Origin: Escarpia spicata
Taxonomy: Eukaryota > Annelida > Polychaeta > Sabellida > Siboglinidae
Assembly (NCBI GenBank): GCA_963995525.1
Contig: OZ023206.1
Coordinates: forward strand, 22,722,502-22,786,501
DNA length: 64,000 nucleotides
Direction: 5' to 3'
The translations under genes and the position numbers were made by a program. Below, one piece after another: positions 1 through 10,653 of the stretch; position 1 is the first letter of the stretch, and every line of letters begins with the position of its first letter. The notes under the pieces are model-generated. The model saw only the letters and a list, made by a program, of their open reading frames with translations. It did no database searches and was not told where the DNA came from.

Positions 1-448
1 TCTTTGCACTTTTTGTTTATGTTTTCACGAAGTAATATAAACAAAATAATGTTGTATACTATGATGCACTGTTTCTAAATAAGTTTAACATTTTTGTAGT
101 AATTATTTATTCGCCACAAAAATGAAAATATGGTAATTATATATAACGCTGTTTAAAATTTTTATTTATCCAGACAGATCACAATTTCTTTTCACATATA
201 TAATTACAATACATTACCGTACAATATATATATACAATTAATAAATCATATATCCATTACATTATATTTGTTTGGATAAATAAAATTTAGAAATATCGTT
301 ATATATAATTATCATATTTTCATTTTTGTGGGGAATAAATAATTACTACAAATTTTTTTTTTATATTTACAAACAATGCATGACAGTATACAAAATGATT
401 TCGTTTATATTACTTCATGAAAACATAAACAAAAAAGTGTAAAGAAAA
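1..448. repeat. AT-rich imperfect palindrome, copy A
   Basis: Bases about 1-172 and 271-448 are inverted repeats of each other with a roughly 98-base AT-rich spacer. For example, the start of the left arm (TTTGCACTTTTTGTTTATG) matches the complement of the end of the right arm near 424-448 with one or two changes. The arms continue outward into tRNA-like sequence. I estimate arm identity at about 85 percent by eye. Confidence 0.75.
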
Positions 449-456
449 TCAATGGT

Positions 457-545
457 TTGGTGTCAGGATTGAACCGGCATCGCCCGATTGTAAAATAAAT
501 GATAAGGTACCAAGGCGTCTACCAACTGAATAACAGAAACATGCT
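457..545 (-). other. tRNA-like sequence (A and B box), degenerate
   Basis: On the minus strand this reads a CAGTTGGTAGACGC A-box-like motif followed about 45 bases later by a B box GGTTCAATCC and an end in ...GACACCA. Acceptor and T stems do not close properly, so it is not a functional tRNA. It could be a tRNA-derived SINE-like end, or its end could serve as a primer-binding-like site (TGGTGTCAGG on the plus strand). Mirror copies lie at 4033-4121 and 4585-4673. Confidence 0.4.
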
Positions 546-732
546 CCAGTGAACAACAACCATAGAAGGATAATCGGCCGGTGCAACTATCAAAGAGACA
601 CAATTCAAAGACATCAGTTAAGTTGACGTCCACTCAAAGGTCGTTGCGAGCTATCTTAACGTATCGAAGCATTCACCAGGAACGTGCCTATTGATTTCAG
701 GTAGGTTAACTACAGGCGCTTCGGGTACATTG
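546..732. other. Relic 3' region, no gene
   Basis: Between the tRNA-like sequence and the env-like frames. The same sequence recurs at about 4674-4858 in copy B. No coding or RNA signal is seen. Confidence 0.4.
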
Positions 733-1389
733 TCAACAGGACGCGCCCAGCGTCGCAACGGCGATTTGTCGCGACACCAATAAATCAGCAGAGCGCCGGC
801 AGCAATAGGCAGGGTCGTACAATAAAAACCAACAGCGGTATTGCGACGATGGCGCCCAATTTATCAAATAAGGTGAATCACTAGACACGGCCAACGTCGC
901 TATGTTAACATCTTTGATTTCAGGCAGACATTTCCAAGCTAAGGAGTTAATTTTTGACTGAATAGTTTGGTGTGACACAAGGTCGGACCCATTCAATAGC
1001 GCAATGGGAATCATTTGAGATTGAATATCAATATGTAGTGAATGTTTAACCATACCGTGTAAGGTCCACACACGACCAGCGACCCGACATCCCTCGCGGA
1101 CATGAATGACATGCAGGCCATACGACAAATAGCCTGCGTTACTCGGCGATCCAGGAAAAAATACATTAAACGGTTCACCCTGGGATAAAATAATAAACGT
1201 ATTATGGCCGATTTGGCGGAATAACCTAGCCGTTATATGGGAACGAGTGGTCGTGACCAGGCATGTCTTACGGAGATCTTGATTGTTAGTGGTTATCCCC
1301 CGTGGACATGTTAAGCCTTCTTTTGTAAAGACGGGAACCGTTTCACAAATACATGGATCATGTCCCAAACAATCATGCGCTAAAAACAT
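733..1389 (-). pseudogene. Env-like C-terminal region, copy A
   Basis: Open frame of 218 codons immediately downstream (element sense) of the coiled-coil frame at 1986-1429. It is cysteine-bearing in its first third and runs to a stretch near 860-780 where a hydrophobic, transmembrane-like segment is readable only in a neighbouring frame, which points to a frameshift before the membrane anchor. The position after integrase and the pattern of ectodomain, cysteines and membrane segment suggest an envelope-type glycoprotein like those of insect errantiviruses. No family-defining motif was confirmed, so the call is an inference from layout. Copy B lacks the segment matching 991-1531. Confidence 0.4.
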
Positions 1390-1428
1390 ATCCCCATTGA
1401 ACGTATCACGAGCAAGGTCTGTCGGTAC

Positions 1429-1986
1429 CTAAAGTTGGAGACTATTGCCGGACGCAATAGATGCAACAGCCCAAGTCCAAAGGTTGTAACGCAGATACTT
1501 AACATGATTGGTCAGTGGTAAGTCTGCAGTAAAAACTAAGCGATCCTCATCCTCCCACGTAGCTTCAATTCGGACGAATTTGTAATACCATTCTAGTCGC
1601 GGGGCAATCAGTCCGTCGTGGCGACTATTCGTCAAAATCATGCGTAAATCATTCGGCGGTAAAATGTCCTCTGTCGACATTCCACTTTTTAGTGCCGCGC
1701 GCTGCCTCCGACATCGATCCTGGCGGATCCAAAATAGGTGCACTCTTCCAGAGCCGATTCGGAGACTGGCGCCGACGCTTTCGAAAGCAGTAGTGGAAAT
1801 AGGCGTCCACTTCATAATAAAATTATGGTCGTGCAATTTCGAGATGTACGCTTCAATGTCCCGGATATGTTTATGGTTGTGTTGAAGAACCGCAAACGTG
1901 TGATTGACCACATTCACGAGTTCATTGGTTTTATGAACTATGCGCTGATTGTCCGAACGTACCTGCTGAACCCAGCGTTTAATCAC
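1429..1986 (-). pseudogene. Env-like coiled-coil region, copy A
   Basis: Open frame of 185 codons. The first ~55 residues show regularly spaced hydrophobics and many N, H and Q residues, as expected for a heptad-repeat helix. A Trp/Glu/Asp-rich stretch follows near the end. It ends at a stop about 40 bases before the next env-like frame and is probably the same original reading frame. Codon-level identity with copy B (5571-5173) is very high until the copy B deletion. Envelope function is inferred from position after integrase and from the helical ectodomain look. Confidence 0.4.
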
Positions 1987-2249
1987 ATCCCCCTTGCCTC
2001 CGTCGCAACGCCAAACACTTTTTCACCGTCAGTAATACTCTGCCACTGCACGTGTCGTCGGACTAAGCGAAGGGGCCGCGGGCAGTCAATGTACCAAGAG
2101 TCGACGCTGTGCCACTGTTCGTCACGCCGTACGAGTCGCAGCTGAACCGTCGGGTCACGGGAACGAGTCGAACGATTGACTGTCCGAGCAACAATGCTTC
2201 GGCTTAATGGCCGGCCAGCCGTGCCACAGGGACATCAGTCATCGAGCGA

Positions 2250-3310
2250 TCGTTCTCTGTGACGATACGCTGGCCACCAGACGAATGCGGGGCCTTTAGG
2301 TTCCGACGGCGCGTGGGCCGTGGATTGACCTAGTCTCAATTAAGTGCTGGGTCAGCGAGTCTTACCTTCTCGCGGTGAACACGGTTGTCGCGCTTACATT
2401 TATCCGGGCGTTAAATAATATCCGGGTGACGTTTCTGCGCATGCGCGTATCTAGTGGAATGCATTTAGCACTAGCTACGACTGTCGCGTTTTCATTTATT
2501 CGGGCGGTATGTATGCTTATATGTATATATATATATTGACATATATCTCTGTATATATACATAAATTATAAAATGTTTGCTTCCCACAGACATAAACAAT
2601 TTCTGTCGTAAAACAGTTTCCTCTCCAAGCACACGTCACATGACATACTCTTATACTTGGTCAGAAATCTGAAACAGCAAATTATAATTATGTACTCTAA
2701 CTATAACGCTCGTATTACGACAACAAACGAAACATATTTAACTACTGGATATTATTTAGCACTACGTGATCTACTAGTCCCAAATATTATGCCTTACATA
2801 TGCATATAAGCATCACCCGGATCAAATTTAACGCCCGGATAAATGTAAGCGCGACAACGTCTCGTTTTACTTGTTTGTTGTTGGTGTAGCCGTACCCTCG
2901 TAACTAGCCACAGTGGGTCCCGCCGGGAGGTAAGGGTGTTACGTTCTTCGGCAGTAACGATCACAAAATCGCCCTTCTTGATTTGTTTAGCGTTTGCACG
3001 ATCTTGCAGTCTGGCCCTAGTATACCGACGGCTTTCCGCGGTATTCTGTCTGGCCAGCTGCAAAGCCCTAGCTAAATCATCAAGTCGGTTACCAAAGTAA
3101 TTGTCACTATTTAATGCCAGTGCCTGAGTCAAGAGCATGCGGCTCTGCCGTCCGTACAATAACAAGTAAGGACTATACCCGGTAACGGAATTTACACTGA
3201 TGCGGGAAGCAGCTCAAACATCACCTCAACGTTGCTGCCAGGTGTATGTTTCATTATTCACAAATTTAGTGAGAATCCGTTTAAAAATTTGATTATATCT
3301 TTGATTCTAT
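2250..3310 (-). pseudogene. Gypsy-type integrase C-terminal part, split by a MITE (copy A)
   Basis: From about 3310 down to 2859 the minus strand encodes the tail of an integrase core followed by a basic C-terminal domain. Visible landmarks are a SPYLLLYGRQ-type motif, a long Arg/Ala/Leu-rich helix, and a KKGDFVIVTAEE segment typical of gypsy chromodomain-less integrase tails. At 2858 the frame enters a 475-bp MITE. It resumes at 2383 with VHREKV-type sequence, matching the uninterrupted third copy at 18666-18851. A frameshift or stop separates the core (about 3190-3310) from the rest. The upstream end is abrupt: RT and the catalytic core are gone. Confidence 0.65.
2384..2858. mobile_element. 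475-bp MITE inserted in integrase, copy A
   Basis: Inverted ends begin GTTGTCGCGCTTACATTTAT (2384) and match the complement ending at 2858 over about 33 bases. The interior is AT-rich with TA microsatellite and no ORF. The empty site is visible in the third relic at about 18714, where the integrase frame is continuous. Only one or two bases appear duplicated at the target, so the superfamily is uncertain. Confidence 0.75.
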
Positions 3311-3311
3311 C

Positions 3312-3859
3312 CGTTGCTTTATAATGAACTAGTGCAGTCACAATACCAACTTTTCGTAACAAACGGATTCGTATTCATTACAAAAGAACACGTTTCAACA
3401 TACTGCGTTGATAGCTACACCGGAAATGACCCGGGGAACTCGGCCAACCCAGTAGCGAGCCCTCGCGGCACGCCTTCTTTGAGTAATATATTTGCCCCTA
3501 TACAAATGTGTGTACTCTTTCCTTGTAGAGCTATCGGAAATCGTATTTTTTACGTAATAAATGCAATTACTTAACAGTGTATTCCATGAAGTGTACAAGT
3601 TACTCACCAAAATTTTATATCTTCGAGCGATGCACACTATCTACGCCCTGCAGTGACAATTAACTCTCAGCGCCGTGGGTTGGGGTTTGAACTGGAGAGC
3701 GTCTCCGGGCGCGCAACTTCATTTATATAGGGGCGAATATTACGCAAAGAAGGTGTGCCGCGAGGGCTCGCCCCCGACCGGCGAAGGCTAAAACCCCGAC
3801 TGTTCGAGACCATGACGTCACCCATTTACGATAGCTCGTTGCATTCTTATTCGAAAAGT
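3312..3859 (-). repeat. LTR- or leader-like block, copy A
   Basis: Non-coding block upstream (element sense) of the integrase remnant, repeated at 6880-7426 and partly at 17823-18075 in the third relic. It contains a GC-rich inverted pair: 3450-3500 against 3723-3771, both carrying the CGAGGGCTCGC-type core. No clear TG...CA ends were found, so LTR identity is unproven. Confidence 0.45.
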
Positions 3860-4032
3860 AATATCGAATACAACCAACGGGAGATAATCTACACCAATAA
3901 ACATACATAGCAAATATATATTGTATCCAGCTACAGAATTAACGTGTGTAATATCATAATATCACTAGATATATGAAGGAGGAGTTATGCAATTTATCAT
4001 AACAAATTAAATCAGTCAGTGAATCTGTCGAT
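3860..4032. other. Spacer between the duplicated relics
   Basis: AT-rich sequence with no counterpart after copy B. No ORF or repeat recognised. Confidence 0.4.
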
Positions 4033-4121
4033 GTCGCTTAGCTCAGTTGGTAAACGCGTTGGTTTTTTGTCATTTATTTTACAATCGGGCGACACCGGTT
4101 CAATCCTGACACCAAACCATT
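4033..4121 (+). other. tRNA-like sequence (A and B box), plus orientation
   Basis: Reads TAGCTCAGTTGGTAAACGCG (A-box-like), then GGTTCAATCCTGACACCA (B-box-like with CCA). It is the outward continuation of the left palindrome arm and is nearly the inverse of 4585-4673. The D-arm and T-stem pairing is degraded; a pseudo-tRNA or SINE end is more likely than a tRNA gene. Confidence 0.4.
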
Positions 4122-4128
4122 GATTTTC

Positions 4129-4576
4129 TTTGCACTTTTTGTTTATGTTTTCACGAAGTAATATAAACAAAATAATGTTGTATACTATGATGCACTGTTT
4201 CTAAATAAGTTTAACATTTTTGTAGTAATTATTTATTCGCCACAAAAATGAAAATATGGTAATTATATATAACGCTGTTTAAAATTTTTATTTATCCAGA
4301 CAGATCACAATTTCTTTTCACATATATAATTACAATACATTACCGTACAATATATATATACAATTAATAAATCATATATCCATTACATTATATTTGTTTG
4401 GATAAATAAAATTTAGAAATATCGTTATATATAATTATCATATTTTCATTTTTGTGGGGAATAAATAATTACTACAATTTTTTTTTTTTTATTTACAAAC
4501 AATGCATGACAGTATACAAAATGATTTCGTTTATATTACTTCGTGAAAACATAAACAAAAAAGTGTAAAGAAAATC
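4129..4576. repeat. AT-rich imperfect palindrome, copy B
   Basis: Same inverted arms as 1-448, here with the full left arm in view. Counting the tRNA-like flanks, the inverted structure spans about 4033-4673. Confidence 0.75.
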
Positions 4577-4584
4577 AATGGTTT

Positions 4585-4673
4585 GGTGTCAGGATTGAAC
4601 CGGCATCGCCCGATTGTAAAATAAATGATAAGGTACCAAGGCGTCTACCAACTGAATAACAGAAACATGCTCC
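4585..4673 (-). other. tRNA-like sequence, copy B
   Basis: Same as 457-545, inverse of 4033-4121. It closes the palindromic structure on the right. Confidence 0.4.
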
Positions 4674-4858
4674 AGTGAACAACAACCATAGAAGGATAAT
4701 CGGCCGGTGCAACTATCAAAGAGACACAATTCAAAGACATCAGTTAAGTTGACGTCCACTCAAAGGTCGTTGCGAGCTATCTTAACATCTCGAAGCATTC
4801 ACCATGAACGTGCCTATTGATTTCAGGTAGGTTAACTACAGGCGCTTCGGGTACAGTG

Positions 4859-5571
4859 TCAACAGGACGCGCCCAGCGTCGCAACGGCGATTTGTCGCGA
4901 CACCAATAAATCAGCAGAGCGCCGGCAGCAATAGGCAGGGTCAAACAATAAAAACCAACAGGGGTATTGCGACGATGGCGCCCAATTTATCAAATAAGGT
5001 GAATCACTAGACACGGCCAACGTCGCTATGTTAACATCTTTGATTTCAGGCAGACATTTCCAAGCTAGGGAGTTAATTTTTGACTGAATAGTTTGGTGTG
5101 ACACAATGTCGGACCCAAAACTAAGCGTTCCTCATCCTCCCACGTAGCTTCAATTCGGACGAATTCGTAATACTATTCTAGTCGCGGGGCAATCAGTCCG
5201 TCGTGGCGACTATTCGTCAAAATCATGCGTAAATCCGTCGGCGGTAAAATGTCCTCTGTCGACATTCCACTTTTTAGTGCCGCGCGCTGCCTCCGACATC
5301 GATCCTGGCGGATCCAAAATAGGTGCACTCTTCCAGAGCCGATTCGGAGACTGGCGCCGACGCTTTCGAAAGCAATAGTGGAAATAGTCGTCCACTTCAT
5401 AATAAAATTATGGTCGTGCAATTTCGAGATGTACGCTTCAATGTCCCGGATATGTTTATGGTTGTGTTGAAGAACCGCAAACGTGTGATTGACCACATTC
5501 ACGAGTTCATTGGTTTTATGAACTATGCGCTGATTGTCCGAACGTACCTGCTGAACCCAGCGTTTAATCAC
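4859..5571 (-). pseudogene. Env-like region with internal deletion, copy B
   Basis: Comprises the coiled-coil frame (5571-5173, 132 codons) and the terminal part of the C-terminal frame (5104-4859). The join near 5117 removes 541 bp present in copy A. The deleted length is not a multiple of three, so the two parts are out of frame. Confidence 0.4.
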
Positions 5572-5959
5572 ATCCCCTGTGCCTCCGTCGCAACGCCGAA
5601 CACTTTTTCACCGTCAGTAATACTCTGCCACTGCACGTGTCGTCGGACTAAGCGAAGGGGTCGCGGGCAGTCAATGTACCAAGAGTCGACGCTGTGCCAC
5701 TGTTCGTCACGCCGTACGAGTCGCAGCTGAACCGTCGGGTCACGGGAACGAGTTGAATATAAAGCAACAAGGCTTCGGCTTAATGGCCGGCCAGCCGTGC
5801 CACAGGGACAACAGTCATCGAGCGATCGTTCTCTGTGACGATACGCTGGCCACCAGACGAATGCGGGGCCTTTAGGTTCCGACGGCGCGTGGGCCGTGGA
5901 TTGACCTAGTCTCAATTAAGTGCTGGGTCAGCGAGTCTTACCTTCTCGCGGTGAACACG

Positions 5960-6410
5960 GTTGTCGCGCTTACATTTATCCGGGTATCTATCGCGTGCGG
6001 GTATCTAGTGGAATGCATTTAGCACTAGCTACGACTGTCGCGTTTTCATTTATTCGGGCGTTATGTATGCTTATATGTATATATATATTGACATATATCT
6101 CTGTATATATACATAAATTATAAAATGTTTGCTTCCCACAGACATAAACAATTTCTGTCGTAAAACAGTTTCCTCTCCAAGCACACGTCACGTGACATAC
6201 TCTTATACTTGGTCAGAAATCTGAAACAGCAAATTCTAATTATGTACTCTAACTATAACGCTCGTATTACGACAACAAACGAAACATATTTAACTACTGG
6301 ATATTATTTAGCACTACGTGATCTACTGGTCCCAAATAGTATGCCTTACATATGCATATAAGCATCACCCGGATCAAATTTAACGCCCGGATAAATGTAA
6401 GCGCGACAAC
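5960..6410. mobile_element. 451-bp MITE in integrase, copy B
   Basis: Same insertion point and same terminal inverted sequence as 2384-2858, with a somewhat different left subterminal region (about 5985-6000). Its presence in both units shows that the MITE inserted before the duplication. Confidence 0.7.
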
Positions 6411-6880
6411 GTCTCGTTTTACTCGTTTGTTGTTGGTGTAGCCGTAAGGTAGATCCCCGTACCCTCGTAACTAGCCACAGTGGGTCCCACCGGGAGGTAA
6501 GGGTGAGACGTTCTTCGGCAGTAACGATCACAAAATCGCCCTTCTTGATTTGTTTAGCGTTTGCACGATCTTGCAGTCTGGCCCTAGTATACCGACGGCT
6601 TTCCGCGGTATTCTGTATGGCCAGCTGCAAAGCCCTAGCTAAATCATCAAGTCGGTTACCAAAGTAATTGTCAATATTTAATGCCAGTGCCTGAGTCAAG
6701 AGCATGCGGCTCTGCCGTCCGTACAATAAAAAGTAAGGACTATACCCGGTGACGGAATTTACACTGATGCGGGAAGCAGCTCAAACATCACCTAAACGTT
6801 GCTGCCAGGTGTATGTTTCATTATTCACAAATTTAGTGAGAATCCGTTTAAAAATTTGATTATATCTTTGATTCTATCCG
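6411..6880 (-). pseudogene. Gypsy-type integrase C-terminal part, copy B
   Basis: Minus-strand frame (6726-6346 at its longest) with the same GRQSRM, Arg/Ala-rich helix and KKGDFVIVTAEE landmarks as copy A. It runs into the MITE and ends on MITE-derived residues. The upstream catalytic core is missing. Confidence 0.6.
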
Positions 6881-7426
6881 TTGCTTTATAATGAACTAGT
6901 GCAGTCACAATACCAACTTTTCGTAACAAACGGATTCGTATTCATTACAAAAGAACACGTTTCAACATACTGCGTTGATAGCTACACCGGAAATGACCCG
7001 GGGAACTCGGCCAACCCAGTAGCGAGCCCTCGCGGCACGCCTTCTTTGAGTAATATATTTGCCCCTATACAAATGTGTGTATTCTTTCCTTGTAGAGCTA
7101 TCGGAAATCGGATTTTTTTACGTAATAAATGCAATTACTTAACAGTGTATTCCATGAAGTGTACAAGTTACTCACCAAAACTTTATATCTTCGAGTGATG
7201 CACACTATCCACGCCCTGCAGTGACAATTAACTCTCAGCGCCGTGGGTTGGGGTTTGAACTGGAGAGCGTCTCCGGGCGCGCAACTTCATTTATATAGGG
7301 ACAAATATTACGCAAAGAAGGTGTGCCGCGAGGGCTCGCCCTCGACCGGCGAAGGCTAAAACCCCGACTGTTCGAGACAATGACGTCACCCATTTACGAT
7401 AGCTCGTTGCATTCTTATTCGAAAAG

Positions 7427-8359
7427 TGAGTATGCCAAGTAAAATGCGTCATCCGTAACTGACTAGAACACAATTATGATGATTATGAGGGACGTTCGGC
7501 AATCGGCATACTGTTATTATTAGTCACGGGCATTGTGGCTTATGCCGATTATGGTGATTACCGGACGTTTTGCTAGGCTTTGGTAATGGCCAGGGTGCCA
7601 TACATATTAGGCCTTCGTACGAATTATTTATGGTTCACAATTTAATGTTTGGGTGGTAACTGAAAGGGTCTATACAAAGCTTAGGCTTAGGCTTAGCGTG
7701 AGAATTACATGTAGGCTTACTGTAATACTCAGAACTCAGAATCAATTTGTTTGATCTATAAATACGATACATATACAATGAATAACGTAACTGATAGATA
7801 TGGTCGGGAGACTCCCATTAAGATATATAATATCGCAAGCACAGGAACCACCCCTTAAATATAAACAACAACAAAACTTACATGACACAAATTAGAATCG
7901 CATATGACTTTTTTTATAGTTTATAATTACTCAATGTTTCAACATACATGCATAATACAAGGACTGATTATATGTATTCGTGTACACATTGACGTAAATA
8001 TGGATACTTTGGTATACATTTCAATACGTATTGCGAATTACAAATAAAGTAATTATAAATACGACAACTGGACCTACTTTTAAAACTGAAACATTAAAAA
8101 TAAAACATTATCACAGCTTAACAATTTAGGTGGCTTTATGAAATAAAAGTTCCATTCCGAGGTCGTCCATCGGTAGACTTTTAACTCGTAATGAGCCTTC
8201 TAAAAAGCGAGAAGCATCCCATTTTGGAAAGGTGGGTTACATATTTCAACAACATGTATTACATATTATTATATATTTATTTAACGTCTTGTAAAATTAC
8301 ATAATACCAACATACGAAAAAGTTATATGAAGTCAAAATTAAAAAAAACACTTGTAGGT
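7427..8359. other. No gene seen
   Basis: AT-rich single-copy-looking sequence. A short TTAGGC triplet repeat at about 7680-7697 is too short to mean anything. No supported ORF or RNA. Confidence 0.5.
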
Positions 8360-9150
8360 CCATCTGTCTGTCGTAGGTGTGTCTGTATCATGTAAGTTCA
8401 TCTGTCATTGGTCTGTCCCTGCTTTAGGTCCATCTGTCTTTGGTCCATCCGTCTGTCTGTCTGTCTGTTGTAGGTGTATCTGTCCTAGTTTCGTCTGTCT
8501 GCCGTAGTTCCGTCTGTCTTTTGTAGGTATGTCTGTCTGTCTGTCTGTCTGTCATACGTCTGTCCATCTATGATTGGTCCATCTGTCTTTTGTAGGTCTG
8601 TCTGTCTGTATGTCTGTCATATGTCTGTCTGTCTGTCATACGTCTGTCCATCTATGATTGGTCCATCTGTCTTTTGTAGGTATGTCTGTCTGTCTGTCTG
8701 TCATATGTCTGTCTGTCTGTCATACGTCTGTCCATCTATGATTGGTCCGTCTGTCTTTTGTAGGTCTGTCTGTCTGTCTGTCTTTCATATGTCTGTCCAT
8801 CTATTATTGGTCCGTCTGTCTTTTGTAGGTCTCTTCTATGTCTATCTTTTACGTCTGTCCGTCTGTCATTGGTCCTTATCTGTCGTATGTCTGTCTGTTG
8901 TAGATATCTGTTAACGGTGCGTCTGTTTGTCGTATGTTCATCTGTCATAGATCCGTCTTATATTGGTCCGTAGTTCTGTCGTAGGTCCGTCTGTCTTTTG
9001 TACATCCGTCTCTCATTGGTCCGCATCTGTTGTATGCCTGTCTGATGTAGGTACCTGTTGAAGGTCCGTCTGTCTATCGTACGTCCATTTGTCATAGGTC
9101 CATCCGTCGTTGGTCCGTCTGTATTATAGGTCCGTCTGTGTCTCTCAGTC
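8360..9150. repeat. TCTG/TGTC-rich compound minisatellite
   Basis: Dense (TCTG)n runs organised in longer units. The phrase CATACGTCTGTCCATCTATG with a following TTGGTCCATCTGTC recurs about every 80-85 bases between 8550 and 8830, with decayed units on both sides. Open frames here are by-products of the repeat. Confidence 0.85.
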
Positions 9151-9525
9151 ATGTCTTATCACAGCCTCACTATACCAACTATATTCTGTTCAAAACATAT
9201 TCACAGTTGTAAATGAAAATTTTTTGTCGTTGCTCTACTGGATACTTGCCATCAATTACTTTTTTCAAATGTACCATTTCTAAATAATCAATGTTAAAGT
9301 TACTTAATCAAATACTCTGTATTCAAAAACACCCAAAATGTAAAATAATTTTTTTTATAATCGCACAAGTTATTTTCTTTATGCCTAAACATTAACAAGG
9401 ATAACCGTAACATAAAACGCATTAGTTGCGCAATAACATATCAGAAATTTATGGAGACTGACTCCGGTCTCTTTAAAACACTGTCTCCAGTACGCGATGA
9501 AATATGCATAAACGGTCCCCTGCAT

Positions 9526-9551
9526 GTCGTATATATATATATATATATATA

Positions 9552-9582
<31 letters not shown>
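9526..9582. repeat. (TA)n microsatellite
   Basis: About 57 bases of alternating TA with one interruption. Confidence 0.9.
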
Positions 9583-9585
<3 letters not shown>

Positions 9586-9770
9586 AACTCCATTATTAAG
9601 GTCACCATTGGAACTGGGTACACGTAACCTTAATAGCGAGGTGACCATATTAGTAGGACTAATTTACTATACTTTTCACTATATATTGAAATAATTTTGG
9701 GTGACCTGTCCTAGGGTGACTTTCATTACAATGTGGCTGTATTAATGAGGTGACCGTAAACCGAAATTCA
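9583..9770. repeat. Dispersed GTGACC repeat, copy 1
   Basis: Contains several phrases of the kind CCTTAATAGCGAGGTGACC, ATATTAGTA and TGTATTAATGAGGTGACC. The same phrases in the same order occur at 23574-23700. This suggests a dispersed element built of short internal repeats. Confidence 0.5.
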
Positions 9771-10535
9771 ACTGTAACTATATGACATGTGTGGATGTAT
9801 ATATACTAATTCGTTTTAGGCTATATTTTACCATTGTAACTGCCGATAACTAACATTGTGCACACCGTTTCGAAAGATGTGTATGTCGAAATCCGGAGTG
9901 TCTGTTTAAATAATAATGTACTTTCAACCTAACTGAAATCCTGAAAGGTTGTCCAGTTAGGCAACTATTATTGCATGAATATCGCATCGCCTCCCTAGAT
10001 ATATGACCCAAGTTGGTTTCCAGCAGTATGCATATAATGACTTCTTCCTTATTTGTTGTCTCCAGACCAGCTCTGGTCTTATTTCTATATTTGATTGCAG
10101 AGGCATGTTTATTGTGCTTAACTCTCCTGTTGACATCAACAAGTGACTTGGCTCTCTCTCCCAGGAGGGCACTTTTTGTCCCTAGAGAGGAGATGGCAAT
10201 GCAGGGTCTTTCACAAGTCACCTGCACAATGTGACGTCGTTCTACTCCCTTAGCAGATAATATAGAGGGTGGTCTGATAAGATTTCCTTAAGCGTGCCTC
10301 TCCTGCGGATGTAGAAAGTTGGCTGATATACACAGTGGACAGGAACACATGTCACGCACGCACACACACCACACTTAGCAAAACCTCCGTCAAGTCATCC
10401 GAAAACATCAGGTGGGTTTCATCGAATATTTTGTTGAAATTCTGGTCACAAAAGTGTTTCTTAATGACAAAAATATAAGGCAAAGTTTGTAAAGTGACAA
10501 CTGTATGTGGGAATGTTTGATTTGTGATATGTCAC

Positions 10536-10539
<4 letters not shown>
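9771..10539. other. No gene seen
   Basis: The open frames at 9850-10234 on both strands lack recognisable domains, and neither strand is favoured. Treated as non-coding. Confidence 0.4.

Positions 10540-10571
<32 letters not shown>
10540..10571. repeat. (TA)n microsatellite
   Basis: About 32 bases of TA. Confidence 0.9.
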
Positions 10572-10624
10572 CCATTAACAACATTGTTGGCAAAGCAAAT
10601 TGTGATATGATCAACTAACTCAAT

Positions 10625-10653
10625 TAGCCTCGAACTAATTGAGTTCGAGGCTA
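10625..10653. repeat. Perfect 12-bp palindrome, TAGCCTCGAACT
   Basis: Arms 10625-10636 and 10642-10653 are exact inverse complements around a 5-base loop. The arm start TAGCCTCGA equals the head of the dispersed element at 19366 and 44690. Confidence 0.7.

Larger units (their letters stand above)
1..3859 (-). mobile_element. Env-bearing Ty3/gypsy-like relic, copy A
   Basis: Left copy of a tandem duplication. Positions 1 onward match 4129 onward almost base for base up to 3859/7426, apart from a deletion in copy B. In element orientation (minus) it contains a leader or LTR-like block (about 3312-3859), an integrase C-terminal part (about 3310-2250, interrupted by a MITE), two env-like reading frames (1986-1429 and 1389-733), a tRNA-like sequence and an AT-rich palindrome. 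Gag, protease, RT, RNase H and the integrase core are missing, so it is an internally deleted relic. Assignment to gypsy rests on the integrase tail and its position before an env-like ORF. The left boundary lies outside the window. Confidence 0.6.
4129..7426 (-). mobile_element. Env-bearing Ty3/gypsy-like relic, copy B
   Basis: Second unit of the tandem duplication, in the same order as copy A: palindrome 4129-4576, env-like frames, MITE at 5960-6410, integrase tail, leader block 6880-7426. Compared with copy A it lacks 541 bp of env (equivalent of 991-1531, joined near 5117). It keeps 15 bp in the integrase tail (about 6445) that copy A has lost in frame. Homology ends exactly at the AAAAGT sequence (7426), where copy A continues into a different flank. 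Confidence 0.6.

Noticed and set aside
4033..4121. Functional tRNA gene
   Set aside because: A and B boxes are present, but the acceptor, D and T stems do not pair well and the anticodon region is too long.
7680..7697. TTAGGC repeat resembling a telomere motif
   Set aside because: Only about three copies; chance or a tiny microsatellite.
8570..9152. ORFs on both strands over the TCTG region
   Set aside because: Repeat artefacts; no unique protein sequence.
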